This document shows positions 15,601-26,442 of a DNA stretch of 61,384 nucleotides, one piece after another. Positions within the stretch are counted from its first letter, which is position 1, and each line of letters starts with the position of its first letter. Source of the DNA: Chloroflexota bacterium (lineage in GTDB: Bacteria > Chloroflexota > Dehalococcoidia > Lucifugimonadales > UBA3495); assembly GCA_026710825.1 (NCBI GenBank), contig JAPOQH010000083.1, forward strand, positions 1 through 61,384. Direction: 5' to 3'. Under the pieces are notes generated by a model that worked only from the letters and a program-made list of their open reading frames with translations, searched no databases and was not told the DNA's origin. The position numbers were made by a program, and so were the translations under genes.

Positions 15601-16602
15601 ATGACCAGCCAGCGCGACACTTGGCTTGCCCAACACGTTGAGGAAGCCATCGACCCCGACCTTCCCATCTGCGACCCGCACCACCATTTCTGGGATCGCG
15701 AGGGCGACCGTTACCTGCTCGACCAGTTGACCGACGATCTCGGCGGCGGCCACAACGTGACCCAGACCGTGTTCATCGAGTGCCACTCCATGTATCGCGC
15801 CGCCGGGCCGGATGAAACGCGCTCCATCGGAGAAACCGAGTTCGTGCAGGGCATCGCTGCCCAGAGCGCCAGCGGCCAGTACGGCTCCACCGAGGTCGCC
15901 GCCGGCATCGTCGGCAACGCCAACCTCATGCTCGGCGACGCTGTTCATACGGTCCTCGAGGCCCACCTCGCCGCCAGCGCAAATCGTTTCCGCGGAATCC
16001 GTTTCTCCTGCGCTTGGGATGCCAGCCCCGAGGTGTCTCCCGGTAGCACGAATACCCAGGGAATGCTGTCCGATCCCCGGTTCCGCGCCGGATTCGACCG
16101 GTTGCAGCGCATGGGATTGAGCTTCGACGCCCTCGTCTACCACACCCAGTTGGGCGAACTCGCCGAGTTGGCCGCCGCGTTCCCCAATGCCGTCATCATC
16201 CTGAACCACATCGGCCGCCCGTTGGGCGTCGGACCCTACGCGGGCCGGCGGGACGAGGTGTTCGCGGCCTGGCAGCAGGGCATCGCCGCGGTGGCCCAGC
16301 ACGAAAACGTCGTCTGCAAACTCGGCGGGTTCGGCAACGTCATCAGCGGCTACGACTGGCACCGCAAGGATGTCCCGCCTGCCTCACACGATGTGGCGGA
16401 CACCATCCGCCCGTGGCTCGAACACTGCATACAGCACTTCGGACCTGACCGCTGCATGTTCGAGAGCAACTTCCCGGTCGACAAGAATTCCTACGCTTAC
16501 GTCACTTGCTGGAACGCATTCAAGCGCGTCACCAGCGGTTACTCAGCGTCGGAGAAGGCCGCCATGTACCAGGGAACCGCCCTCCGAGCCTACCGCTTGT
16601 AA
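15601..16602 (+). CDS. amidohydrolase (2-pyrone-4,6-dicarboxylate lactonase-like)
   Basis: A 333-residue TIM-barrel metal-dependent hydrolase. The first metal motif is DPHHHFWDR (residues 21-29), where a normal H-x-H appears as HHHFW, as in the PDC-lactonase group. LNHIGRPLGVG near 201-211 and MFESNFPVDKNSY near 286-298 are the later conserved blocks. The family opens lactones or decarboxylates aromatic acids. A GGGAGAG stretch precedes the start. It follows the CMD-like gene on the same strand, in keeping with an aromatic-acid pathway. Confidence 0.85.
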   Translation: MTSQRDTWLAQHVEEAIDPDLPICDPHHHFWDREGDRYLLDQLTDDLGGGHNVTQTVFIECHSMYRAAGPDETRSIGETEFVQGIAAQSASGQYGSTEVAAGIVGNANLMLGDAVHTVLEAHLAASANRFRGIRFSCAWDASPEVSPGSTNTQGMLSDPRFRAGFDRLQRMGLSFDALVYHTQLGELAELAAAFPNAVIILNHIGRPLGVGPYAGRRDEVFAAWQQGIAAVAQHENVVCKLGGFGNVISGYDWHRKDVPPASHDVADTIRPWLEHCIQHFGPDRCMFESNFPVDKNSYAYVTCWNAFKRVTSGYSASEKAAMYQGTALRAYRL

Positions 16603-16615
16603 CCGCGATGCTTGC

Positions 16616-16644
16616 TTGACCACACCATGACCGTGTGCTATCTT
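16616..16644 (+). promoter_or_regulatory. sigma-70-type promoter of the thiamine operon
   Basis: TTGACC at 16616-16621 and TATCTT at 16639-16644 are separated by 17 bases and lie about 20 bases before the riboswitch. Confidence 0.6.
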
Positions 16645-16662
16645 CCCGCCACAACCGAATAT

Positions 16663-16766
16663 GATTCTGGCGGGAGCTTGGTTTTGCCAGGCTGAGAGGG
16701 CGGCCGAAAAGCCGCCGACCGTAGCACCTGATCCGGGTAATGCCGGCGTAGGAATTGGAACTTCCT
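16663..16766 (+). ncRNA. TPP riboswitch (THI element)
   Basis: The conserved cores are plain: GGCTGAGAGGG at 16690-16700, and CACCTGATCCGGGTAATGCC then GGCGTAGGAA at 16726-16754, which form the pyrimidine- and pyrophosphate-binding arms. The P1 5' side includes CTGGCGG at 16667-16673. Known role: binds thiamine diphosphate and switches off the downstream genes. Here these are a sodium:solute symporter and thiC. Confidence 0.95.
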
Positions 16767-16772
16767 TTGATT

Positions 16773-16803
16773 ACCGCCAGAGTTGAAAAACTGGCGGTTT
16801 TTC
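16773..16803 (+). terminator. riboswitch-controlled intrinsic terminator
   Basis: Stem ACCGCCAG / CTGGCGGT with loop AGTTGAAAAA and a T run. The 5' arm CCGCCAG (16774-16780) is also complementary to CTGGCGG in the riboswitch P1 strand (16667-16673), which would make a competing antiterminator. Confidence 0.85.
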
Positions 16804-16856
16804 GTTGCCCCTGGCCCACGTGATCCGCCGCGGTTGTTACGACCGGGAGGTTCGTA

Positions 16857-18356
16857 ATGCTGGATACCACTCTGGGCATCGCAACCCTGGTAATCGCCTG
16901 CGCCGTCTTTCTGGTGCTGGGCCTGACTTACGCTTGGCGTCGACGACGCCAGAGCGTCGAGGACTACACCGTCTCCCGCAATCACGCACCCACCAACGTC
17001 GGAATCGCAACCCTGGTGGCTTCCATGTTCGGCACTTGGGTTCTCCTCAGCCCCGGCGAGTCCGGCGCAAACTTTGGCATCATTTCCCTCGTCGGCTACG
17101 CGCTCGGCATGGCGGGAATCCCCGTCATGTTCATGTTCGTGGGCCCCCGCATCCGACAGTTGATGCCCAATGGGCACTCCGTCACCGAGTACGTTCGCCA
17201 TCGCTACGGTTTGGTGCCGTTCGTCTCAATCTTTGTGGTCATCATCTTCGTCATCGGCATATTCATCACCGCCGAGATGACCGCCATCACCGCCGCCGTC
17301 AGCATCCTGACCGGCTCGCCGGCCTGGGCCACCGCCGTTGCCGTCGGCATCGTGGTCATCGCCTACACCGCTTATGGCGGCCTGCGGGTGTCCATATACA
17401 CCGACCGCATCCAGTTCTGGATCCTGATCCCGGTGCTGATCCTGCTGCTGGTCGTGGCAGCCGTACTCGTTGGCAGCGCTGGCGCCTGGAAGGCCGCCGG
17501 GGCGTCCGGAGCGTTATCCGTGTCCAACTCCGGCAGTTATTACTTCGCCATTGTGCTGATCATCGGCATCGTCGCCTCCAACGCCTTCCACCCCGGCATG
17601 TGGCAGCGGGTGTACACCGTGGAGAACCAGCGGTCGCTCAACCGTAGCCTGTGGGCCGCCGCTGGCATCGCCATCCCGCTCACGTTCCTCATGGGCATGG
17701 CTGGCATCGCCGCCGTCGGCAACGGTTCCGTCGCTCCGTTCCAGTACCCCGAGGTTGCCGCGGCTCTCTTCGCCTTGGCCGGCGACGTGTTCCCACTGTG
17801 GATGCACTTCCTCATGCTCATCTGCGCGCTGATGCTCGCCATGAGCACCCTGGATACCCTGATGAACGGCCTCGCCAGCGGCATCGCGGCTGACATGGCC
17901 GGCGTGGGAATGCAGCGAGGCACCCTGATGACCCTGGCCCGCGCAATTACCGTCATCGTCGCCATCCCTGCCATCATCGTCGCCTCCCAGGGCCACAGCG
18001 TCCTCTACGTCTTCTTGATCGCCGACCTGCTCGGCGCAGCCATCGCCGTGCCCATGCTGATCGGTCTCTACTCCACGCGAATGCCTGGGTGGGGTGTGCT
18101 GCTGGCCGGAGGTGTCGGCATCGTCATCGGTGCGCTCTACTACCCCAAGCCCGACCTGCTCTCCCCGTGGGCGCTCGTCTCCCCAATCGGTGGGCAGATG
18201 TTCTTCGCGTTCGCCTCGGCGCTGGTCATCTCATCCGTAATCGCATTCGTCATCATCATGGGCCAACGCATGGTTGCGCCTTCGCAGGAGTACGACTTCG
18301 CCGCCCTGGACTCGGACGTCGGTCTCATCGATGAGCCGGCCGTAGCCGACGACTAA
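16857..18356 (+). CDS. sodium:solute symporter, candidate thiamine or precursor carrier
   Basis: A 499-residue membrane protein of the SSS family with about 13 hydrophobic segments. Typical marks are SVTEYVRHRYG near 103, GGLRVSIYTDRIQFWIL near 176 (the segment after TM5) and MAMSTLDTLMNGLASGIAADM in the C-terminal half. GGGAGG lies 7 bases before the ATG. It is the first gene after a TPP riboswitch and is followed by thiC. Known: SSS carriers co-transport sugars, amino acids, vitamins and similar solutes with Na+. Inference: the riboswitch makes thiamine, HMP or a related pyrimidine the likely solute; other substrates are not excluded. Confidence 0.85.
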   Translation: MLDTTLGIATLVIACAVFLVLGLTYAWRRRRQSVEDYTVSRNHAPTNVGIATLVASMFGTWVLLSPGESGANFGIISLVGYALGMAGIPVMFMFVGPRIRQLMPNGHSVTEYVRHRYGLVPFVSIFVVIIFVIGIFITAEMTAITAAVSILTGSPAWATAVAVGIVVIAYTAYGGLRVSIYTDRIQFWILIPVLILLLVVAAVLVGSAGAWKAAGASGALSVSNSGSYYFAIVLIIGIVASNAFHPGMWQRVYTVENQRSLNRSLWAAAGIAIPLTFLMGMAGIAAVGNGSVAPFQYPEVAAALFALAGDVFPLWMHFLMLICALMLAMSTLDTLMNGLASGIAADMAGVGMQRGTLMTLARAITVIVAIPAIIVASQGHSVLYVFLIADLLGAAIAVPMLIGLYSTRMPGWGVLLAGGVGIVIGALYYPKPDLLSPWALVSPIGGQMFFAFASALVISSVIAFVIIMGQRMVAPSQEYDFAALDSDVGLIDEPAVADD

Positions 18357-20321
<1,965 letters not shown>

Positions 20322-20332
20322 ACGCCAACCTG

Positions 20333-20365
20333 ATCGGCGACCGTGATCATCTCGCGGTCGCCGAT
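20333..20365 (+). terminator. stem-loop downstream of thiC
   Basis: An 11-bp perfect stem (ATCGGCGACCG / CGGTCGCCGAT) 12 bases after the stop, without a T run. It may be an inefficient or rho-assisted terminator, or protect the 3' end. Confidence 0.5.
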
Positions 20366-20379
20366 GCTGGACTCCGTTT

Positions 20380-20407
20380 GCGGGGGTGGATAAGTATTCG
20401 CCCCCGT
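20380..20407. repeat. palindromic repeat family 1, degenerate copy
   Basis: GCGGGGGTGGATAAGTATTCG left part and CCCCCG right arm, between converging thiC and the antiporter. Confidence 0.6.
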
Positions 20408-20457
20408 TCAACCTACCCGCGCCAACTGGGTTCCCTGTACCCTTATAATCAGGACCG

Positions 20458-22158
20458 TTACCCCCTCCCTTCGTTCATCATCAACTCCACCACGTCCCCC
20501 ACTCGCACCGAACCCAAAACCCGTTCGGTTTCTCTATCTACCACCGGAATTGCTGAAAGCCCGGCTTCTGTCATCCGCTGCAGGACGTCCTCCACGGGCT
20601 CATCCGGGAAGGCGATCGGAGTCTCGAACCTAATCACGTCCCTGAGCGTTGCGTTGCCCCATTCGCTCTTGGGCAGGTAGCGGAACGACCCCATCGATGC
20701 GATCCCGGCCAACTCATCCCCTTCAACCACCACGTAGTCATACTGCATCGGAGTCGCCCAGCGTTCGGTGAACTCCCGCACCGATACCGACGTTCCAGGC
20801 AGGTTGCGAGAGCGGTCGAGGATATCGTCCACCACCACGTCGTCCAGCGCGAACAGGACCGCCCCGCTGGGAATATTTCGCAGGCTCGCCGTCGGGGCCG
20901 CCGTCCGGCTGCCCCGTCCCACCGCGTAACTGATCACCGGCGGCATGAGCAGTATGTAGCAGAACATGACCAGCACCAGGAACGAGAATATCGCCTCGCT
21001 GATCGTGCCCGACTCCCTCAACACCAGCAGCAGCGCGATTTCCGCCACTCCCTTGCCCATCAGTCCCGACGCCACGGCGTACGGCACCGTGAGTCGCGAC
21101 ACGTAAGCGCCGAAGAACGCCCCAACGAAGTTGCCAAGCAACGGAATCAACGCCAGGGCCATCATCGTCCAAACGGGCAACCCCACAAACGAGAATGTGA
21201 AGTGCAGGCCCGCCGAGGCAAAAAACAGCGGTACGAACAGGCCCTCCGCCGTGCTGCGCAACCCCGGCATTATCTCCCGCCGCACCTGGTACGGCAGCCC
21301 CGCCAGCGATGCCCCAAAGAGCAGCGCCCCCAGCGTGCCGTGCAGTCCGAATACCTCCGCGGCGTCCACCACCAGGAACAGGACTCCCAGCAGCAACCCC
21401 AATGAAAGTTGCGGCACCTGTATCACGCGTTGCAGGAGCGCAACCATCGGCGGTAGAACCCGCGATGACAGCACCCACGAAACTGCTGTAAACCCCACGA
21501 CCTTGCCCACCAGGATCAGAATCCCAGTCACCGACACTTCATGAACGTGGTCGCCGATACTGAACCCTATCAGCAACAGGGTGATCAACTCCGAGATGAC
21601 CACCACCGTAAATATCTGCAACCCAACCGGCTCTCTCAACCTCCCGTCGTCGGCCAATACCTTGGCAACTATCCCCAGGCTGGTCATCGACAGTATCCCG
21701 GCCAGCGCCAGCGCCTCTGTCAAGTCGAGATCGATCCCGAAATCGTAGATGACGCCCGTGGTAACCGCCATGGATATGCCCAGGGAGAACATCACGGAAA
21801 GCATGGCCGCGAGGAAATAGTGCCCCCTGAGCGACTGCACGAAACTGGATATGTCGATCTCGTCCAACCCGATCAGGAAAAAGAATATGAAAACTCCCAG
21901 CGTCAGCAGTAGCTCAATATGACCCGTCACCTGTACCGACCAGATCCCAGCCGACGCCAGCACCGGCCCCAACAGGATGCCGACGGACGCATAGGCGATG
22001 ATGGCGTTCAGTCGCAGCCGGCGGAACAGACCCTCCGCCAACTTGGCGGCGATGATGAGCACACCCAACGACAATAGGGACTGTTTGATATCACCGGATG
22101 TGCCGATAACACTGCCCGTCCACTCTAATGCGGGCAGCAACAGTCCTTCCAGGATCAT
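20458..22158 (-). CDS. CPA2-type cation:proton antiporter with C-terminal CBS pair
   Basis: A 566-residue protein. About twelve membrane segments occupy residues 30-400, with FRRLRLNAIIAYASVGILLGP, IGLDEIDIS and LGALLFGASLAGLPY characteristic of KefB/NapA-like monovalent-cation:H+ antiporters. The C-terminal 140 residues (about 425-566) form a cytosolic CBS-domain pair ending in a LRDVIRFETPIAF... VDRETERVLGSV block, which probably senses adenine nucleotides or ionic strength. It lacks a KTN/TrkA NAD domain. Likely role: Na+ or K+ and pH balance at the inner membrane. Confidence 0.88.
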   Translation of the reverse strand: MILEGLLLPALEWTGSVIGTSGDIKQSLLSLGVLIIAAKLAEGLFRRLRLNAIIAYASVGILLGPVLASAGIWSVQVTGHIELLLTLGVFIFFFLIGLDEIDISSFVQSLRGHYFLAAMLSVMFSLGISMAVTTGVIYDFGIDLDLTEALALAGILSMTSLGIVAKVLADDGRLREPVGLQIFTVVVISELITLLLIGFSIGDHVHEVSVTGILILVGKVVGFTAVSWVLSSRVLPPMVALLQRVIQVPQLSLGLLLGVLFLVVDAAEVFGLHGTLGALLFGASLAGLPYQVRREIMPGLRSTAEGLFVPLFFASAGLHFTFSFVGLPVWTMMALALIPLLGNFVGAFFGAYVSRLTVPYAVASGLMGKGVAEIALLLVLRESGTISEAIFSFLVLVMFCYILLMPPVISYAVGRGSRTAAPTASLRNIPSGAVLFALDDVVVDDILDRSRNLPGTSVSVREFTERWATPMQYDYVVVEGDELAGIASMGSFRYLPKSEWGNATLRDVIRFETPIAFPDEPVEDVLQRMTEAGLSAIPVVDRETERVLGSVRVGDVVELMMNEGRG

Positions 22159-22927
22159 CCTGCTCTTCTCCGGTTATTCCAGTCGCGCACGCATCAAAAA
22201 TTGCGCGACGCCCCATTGTCGTGCATCGGGGCCGCCGATGGTAGTGGGCAACAACCACGGTTTTCAGACGGAACGTATTTCCTGGATAGACTGCCAGTTC
22301 GTTCTATCGATAACCCTGATGCGGCGCATCCGACCCGCCTCACACGCGGCGAATGCATGGCCCGCCGACACCGAAATCCCAATCACGCGATCAATCGCCG
22401 GCCGCCGCGCCTCACCGTCCCGGCACGGGATGCCAGGCGATGCTATCCAAATCGCCGGCCCGGCGTTCAATTCGGCTTGGTGGTGTTGGCCTCACCGACA
22501 GACAATACGGGGCCGGCCTTGCTGACCCCAATTGTCACCCATCACTGGGTGGGGAGATTGCTCCAATGTCTCACTGGATAACCACAAATCCTCGGCCAGC
22601 GAAGCCCAATCCGGTTGGACGAAAAGGATTGCTGCGTACGTTCCGACCCGACCCGACCTCAGCAAAACTGCATCGCGCTCCGCAACAACGCAATTCCGTA
22701 CATCCCCAGGAACGCCACCAGCAGGCCAATCACTATGCCCCCGGCCAGGCCCGCTGCCACGTATCTACCCATTGCGAATCCTCCGCTTTCAACGTATTGC
22801 GGCAACCCTGGGTGGGATGCCGTGTGTCAGTCCTGAACGACTTGCTGGGATGGATCAGGTGCCGTTGATATCCCCCTTACGGGTCGTGCGCCGCGAAACC
22901 GGCCCAAGCGGCGGGACTCGTAACGCC
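22159..22927. other. spacer with one small membrane-peptide gene
   Basis: Apart from the 37-residue gene at 22659-22772, no frame in this 769-base stretch combines a ribosome site with protein-like composition. Frames around 22200-22580 are open on both strands but look random. Confidence 0.5.
22659..22772 (-). CDS. 37-residue single-pass membrane peptide
   Basis: A short gene with a strong GGAGG site 7 bases before the ATG. The peptide begins MGRYVAAGLAGG, followed by a hydrophobic run (about residues 5-30) with a GxxxG-type start, then a basic LLRSAMQFC tail. This pattern is of a single membrane span with few charged residues. It lies between the STAS gene upstream and the antiporter downstream on the same strand. 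Inference: a small accessory or regulatory membrane protein, possibly for the antiporter; the spacing of about 500 bases makes this weak. Confidence 0.6.
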   Translation of the reverse strand: MGRYVAAGLAGGIVIGLLVAFLGMYGIALLRSAMQFC

Positions 22928-23266
22928 CTAGCCGCTGACCGCCGCGATCGCCTCTGCGCGCGAGGGCTGAATGTCAACTAGCCGCCCTATCCCGCTGGTG
23001 TCAAATACGTTCTGCACCTCGGTGGATAGCGAACACAGCGCCAACCGGGCATCCTGCCGTTGCAACCTCCGCAACATCTGTATGATCACGCGCAACCCGG
23101 CGCTGCTGATGTACGTCAGCCCCGACATGTCGATCACCACCGCCCGCTCTGAGGACTCAATCGCCGCGTCCAGTTCGTCGTGGAATACCTGGGCGTTCGC
23201 CAGGTCGAGCCTGTCCTCTGCTCTGATTACCAGGGTCCCATTGTCTCTGCGCGTCTCAATCACCAT
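22928..23266 (-). CDS. STAS-domain anti-sigma-factor antagonist
   Basis: A 112-residue STAS protein. VVIDMSGLTYISSAGLRVII at 43-62 carries the phosphorylatable Ser (54 or 55) in the usual loop before an AGL helix. Known relatives (SpoIIAA, RsbV) bind an anti-sigma kinase when unphosphorylated. Neither a kinase nor a sigma gene is visible nearby, so the partner switch must be encoded elsewhere. The start at 23266 follows a GGGG stretch; the upstream frame is unlikely coding. Confidence 0.85.
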   Translation of the reverse strand: MVIETRRDNGTLVIRAEDRLDLANAQVFHDELDAAIESSERAVVIDMSGLTYISSAGLRVIIQMLRRLQRQDARLALCSLSTEVQNVFDTSGIGRLVDIQPSRAEAIAAVSG

Positions 23267-23589
23267 GATGTTTTCCCCGCATCCTTCTCGCGTTGTTGGG
23301 CCAGCGTCGCACGGCAAACACCATGCCCACATCTGCCGCCACCATGATTGTGGCGACTCGGAGTACCGGTACGCCAAGAGCAGTAGACGCGGATTTACGT
23401 AACTTTCCGGTACGCGTCAGATGCTGACCCGTGAGTCGACGGCCATTTTCGGTTGACGAAGTGCGCCGACGGGCGGGTGTCAGCGGCATGATTTAACATA
23501 TGCGATAATGGAATAACAATAATTCGTCCGACAACAGCATTCATTCAGCGTCAATCCGCCGTGCCATTGCAAATCCGGCGAGGTGCGAC
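23267..23589. other. AT-richer intergenic region
   Basis: It separates two divergent genes. 23485-23530 is AT-rich with TATGCGATAATGGAAT and probably holds promoters; no gene is seen. Confidence 0.5.
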
Positions 23590-23823
23590 ATGATGGAACG
23601 AGCAACTACGGCGCAACTCCTGTACTTGGAGCGGCTGCTCGCCAGGGCCGACACTACTTGGCCCATGGTTCGGCGGCGTTGGCCGGACGCTCCGGCACGA
23701 TTCAATGACCTGGACCGCCGGCAGGCCGGCTCACTGATCGCCACCCTGCGCCGTCATGGCCACCTCCCGGCGAACCACGGTCTGAACAGCGAGCCTCCCA
23801 GGAGACAGGACGCCGGGTTCTGA
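23590..23823 (+). CDS. small hypothetical protein
   Basis: A 77-residue basic protein. It begins MMERATTAQLLYLERLLARAD, which resembles the short 'AT-x-x-Q-x-x-Y-L-x-x-L' helix seen at ends of DNA-binding or single-strand-binding accessory proteins, and continues with LDRRQAGSLIATLRRHG. That motif pattern hints at a nucleic-acid-binding helix pair, but I cannot name a family. A GAGG site 7 bases before the ATG supports it being a real gene. Confidence 0.55.
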   Translation: MMERATTAQLLYLERLLARADTTWPMVRRRWPDAPARFNDLDRRQAGSLIATLRRHGHLPANHGLNSEPPRRQDAGF

Positions 23824-23867
23824 ACCGCGCCTCGTCGCCATCCGCTCGGGCGACGCCGGACCCGCCG

Positions 23868-24893
23868 TTACGCCGGTTGCGGCGCCGCCCCGCCGAACTC
23901 CTGCTGCCCGGTCTCTGTTACCCGTTGCTCCAGCGTAGCGGCCGAGGGTGTCTCCGCTTGGCGCACCACCAGCACCGGCAAATCTGAATGTCGGACCACG
24001 CGGTCGGTCACGCTGCCCATCACCAGCCGGTTGATGCCGCTGCGCCCGTGTGTCGTCATCACCACCATCGCCCCCTCGGACGCCGCCGCTTCCGCTATTG
24101 CCTCGGCCACATTGCGCGACTCCACCGGCAGGGTGACCACGTCATTGACGAACCCGAATTCTCCCGTCAAACGGTTCGCCGACCGGTCCAGCGAATCCCT
24201 GGTATCCGTAAGCTCGTTCTGTATCAATTCCTCCACCGCAGCCCAATCTGCATCCCGCGCTCCGGATGCGCCACCCCTTCCGGGGCTCAGGTAATCACGA
24301 TAAACGGCCGCATCGGGATTCACACGCATCAGGACAATGCGTGTTTTCAGGGCGGTCGCCATCGTCGCGGCATGCTCCAACGACAACTCCGACAGCGTTG
24401 ACCCATCCAGCGGCGCCAGTATCGCCCGTGGCCCTCCGTCCTCCAGGGGATTCGCGGCGGCTCCCCGGACTAATAGCATCGGATTGGGGATCGCGTGCAG
24501 CACCTTGTCCGCTACGCTGCCCAGCGCCCACCGAGCGATCCCGCCCCTGCCGTGCGTGGACATCACCACCAATGCATCCGGATCGTCCGCCACCCAGTCC
24601 ACGATGGCCTGCGCCGGCGCGCCCGGCAGCGTCGTTGCGGTCGCCATGTATCCCATGTCCCTGAGGTCCGCGCGGACGCGCCCCAGGTAATTGTCCGTCC
24701 GCGACTGGGCCTCCTCCAGCATGCGCTGGGTTGCCACCACGGCCAGGTGGTCGTGCACCGCAGCGGGCAGTACGTCGAAAGCCTCCACCAGGTCAATGGG
24801 CACCGACAGGGCGCCGGCTACCAGCCTGGCGTACGGCAGCGACCTCTCCGACAACTCCGACCCGTCCAGCGGCACTACTACTTTGGAATACAT
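23868..24893 (-). CDS. universal stress protein with two Usp domains
   Basis: A 341-residue protein with two tandem Usp domains (about 1-150 and 155-320). Each has the ATP-site motif HG-x9-GS: HGRGGIARWALGS and HGRSGINRLVMGS. Each domain begins with a VPLDGS or APLDGS strand carrying the conserved Asp. The tail of about 20 residues is low-complexity. Tandem Usp proteins are cytosolic nucleotide-binding stress factors; partners unknown. The gene is followed on the opposite strand by a cation exchanger. Confidence 0.9.
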   Translation of the reverse strand: MYSKVVVPLDGSELSERSLPYARLVAGALSVPIDLVEAFDVLPAAVHDHLAVVATQRMLEEAQSRTDNYLGRVRADLRDMGYMATATTLPGAPAQAIVDWVADDPDALVVMSTHGRGGIARWALGSVADKVLHAIPNPMLLVRGAAANPLEDGGPRAILAPLDGSTLSELSLEHAATMATALKTRIVLMRVNPDAAVYRDYLSPGRGGASGARDADWAAVEELIQNELTDTRDSLDRSANRLTGEFGFVNDVVTLPVESRNVAEAIAEAAASEGAMVVMTTHGRSGINRLVMGSVTDRVVRHSDLPVLVVRQAETPSAATLEQRVTETGQQEFGGAAPQPA

Positions 24894-25045
24894 AAAGCTC
24901 TGATCTCTCTGCGTTATCGAAATCTCGTCTTGCGATCGGACCCCGATATGGTACCACCACGGTCTCCCGGTCCGGCTCCCGTCGCGATATGGCTTCGTGT
25001 GTTAGGGTACCGTGCCGACGGGCATTTCGAGCCGGGAGATCGTAG

Positions 25046-26272
25046 ATGGGAACCTATGACGGCGCCAGGCAGTGGGGCGCGTTGATCCTCGTCCTTTTGT
25101 TGGGACTGCCCGGCGTCTGTCTGGTGTTCTCTGATCTTGCCGTCCCGCCCCTGGTTGCGGTCCTGATCTACGGCGCCGGCATCATGGCCGGTGCGTTCCT
25201 CTTTTCCTGGGCAGCCGAGGTGGCGGAGCTGGATATCTCCGCCTCATTGGCTATCGCCATCCTGGCCCTGCTCACCGTGTTGCCCGAGTACGTCATCGAG
25301 GCCGTGCTGGCCTGGGATGCCGGTGCTTCATTCAACACCCAAACCCGCGAGTTGACCGACGAGACGAGTCGCGTCGCCGCCAACGTCACCGGAGCCAATC
25401 GGCTGCTGATCGGTGTCGGTTGGTCCATCGTGATATTGGTCTACTGGTTCACCCATCGCCGGGCCTTGGACCTGCGCAACCGGATCAATGTCGAACTGCC
25501 TTTCCTGACCGTGGCGGTACTCCTTACCGTCGTCATTTTCTTCATGCAGGGTGTCCACTTCCTGATGGCGGCCGCGTTGTTGGGGATTTACCTGGTCTAC
25601 CTTTGGTTGGGATCCAGCGGCTCCGCGGAAACGCCCGAGCTTGCTGGGGTTGCCGCACGGTTGGGTAGATTGCCGGCCCGCTGGCGCCGGACTGCCGTGC
25701 TGCTCCTGTTTCTCTACGCCGCCGGTATCATCCTGGTGTGCGCCGACCCATTCGTGGAGGAACTGGTCGAAACTGGCCGCAAGTTGGGCGTGGATGATTT
25801 CATACTCATCCAGTGGATCGCGCCGTTGGCGTCGGAAACTCCGGAGATCGTCGTCGCGGTGTTGTTCTCAATGCGAGCCAACCCGGGCGCAGGATTGGCG
25901 GTTCTCATCGCCTCCGAGGTCAACAAATTTACTCTCCTGGTCGGCAGCATGGTCGGGATATTCAGCCTGTCCGCCGGCGAATTGCTGACCTTTCCCCTCG
26001 ACAGCCGCCAGGCGGCCGAGTTCCTGCTGACCGCGGCCTACGCGCTCTTCGGACTATTGCTCATCGCGCGACGCACCGTCGGCTGGTTCCCCGGAGTCGT
26101 CCTGTTGGCAACCTTCGTCGCCCACATGTTTTTCCCGCGCGAAGATCACCGCCTGTGGATGGCGGTTGCTTTCTTCGGCCTGGCGATATTGCTGGTAGTC
26201 CAGGACTGGCGCCGGCTACCGTTGCTATTCAGGGAGGACCCTGTTAAAGAGCAACCGCCTGCGAAGTCGTAA
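25046..26272 (+). CDS. CaCA-family sodium/calcium exchanger-like membrane protein
   Basis: A 408-residue membrane protein. The two alpha-repeat motifs expected of the CaCA superfamily are seen: LLTVLPEYVIEAVLAW near 75-90 and WIAPLASETPEIVVAVLF near 258-275, with the acidic residue in the LPE/TPE position. About ten hydrophobic segments flank them. Such proteins exchange Ca2+ (or another cation) for Na+ or H+ across the inner membrane. A GGGAG-type site precedes the ATG. Exact ion specificity is not determinable. Confidence 0.82.
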   Translation: MGTYDGARQWGALILVLLLGLPGVCLVFSDLAVPPLVAVLIYGAGIMAGAFLFSWAAEVAELDISASLAIAILALLTVLPEYVIEAVLAWDAGASFNTQTRELTDETSRVAANVTGANRLLIGVGWSIVILVYWFTHRRALDLRNRINVELPFLTVAVLLTVVIFFMQGVHFLMAAALLGIYLVYLWLGSSGSAETPELAGVAARLGRLPARWRRTAVLLLFLYAAGIILVCADPFVEELVETGRKLGVDDFILIQWIAPLASETPEIVVAVLFSMRANPGAGLAVLIASEVNKFTLLVGSMVGIFSLSAGELLTFPLDSRQAAEFLLTAAYALFGLLLIARRTVGWFPGVVLLATFVAHMFFPREDHRLWMAVAFFGLAILLVVQDWRRLPLLFREDPVKEQPPAKS

Positions 26273-26321
26273 GCATCCCAAAAGGGTTCCCCGGGCAGTC
26301 CAAAACGTCCCACAAAAACGA

Positions 26322-26353
26322 GGCGGCGGGACGACATTGCTCGTCCCGCCGCC
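26322..26353. terminator. bidirectional terminator
   Basis: A 13-bp perfect stem (GGCGGCGGGACGA / TCGTCCCGCCGCC) with loop CATTGC between converging genes. On the minus strand it is followed by TCGTTTTTG, so it ends the VOC gene well. Confidence 0.85.
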
Positions 26354-26442
26354 CGTGGCGCAATTGGGTAAGTCGTGATCGTCGACCGGCGAGATATTCG
26401 CGAAACCCCGAACACCCCGTCCAATCCGAACACGCCGTTCAA

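Noticed and set aside
16805..17647. 280-residue frame overlapping the symporter
   Set aside because: Arg/His-rich shadow of the SSS gene in another frame.
22264..22470. 68-residue minus-strand frame in the spacer
   Set aside because: No ribosome site and no recognisable pattern.
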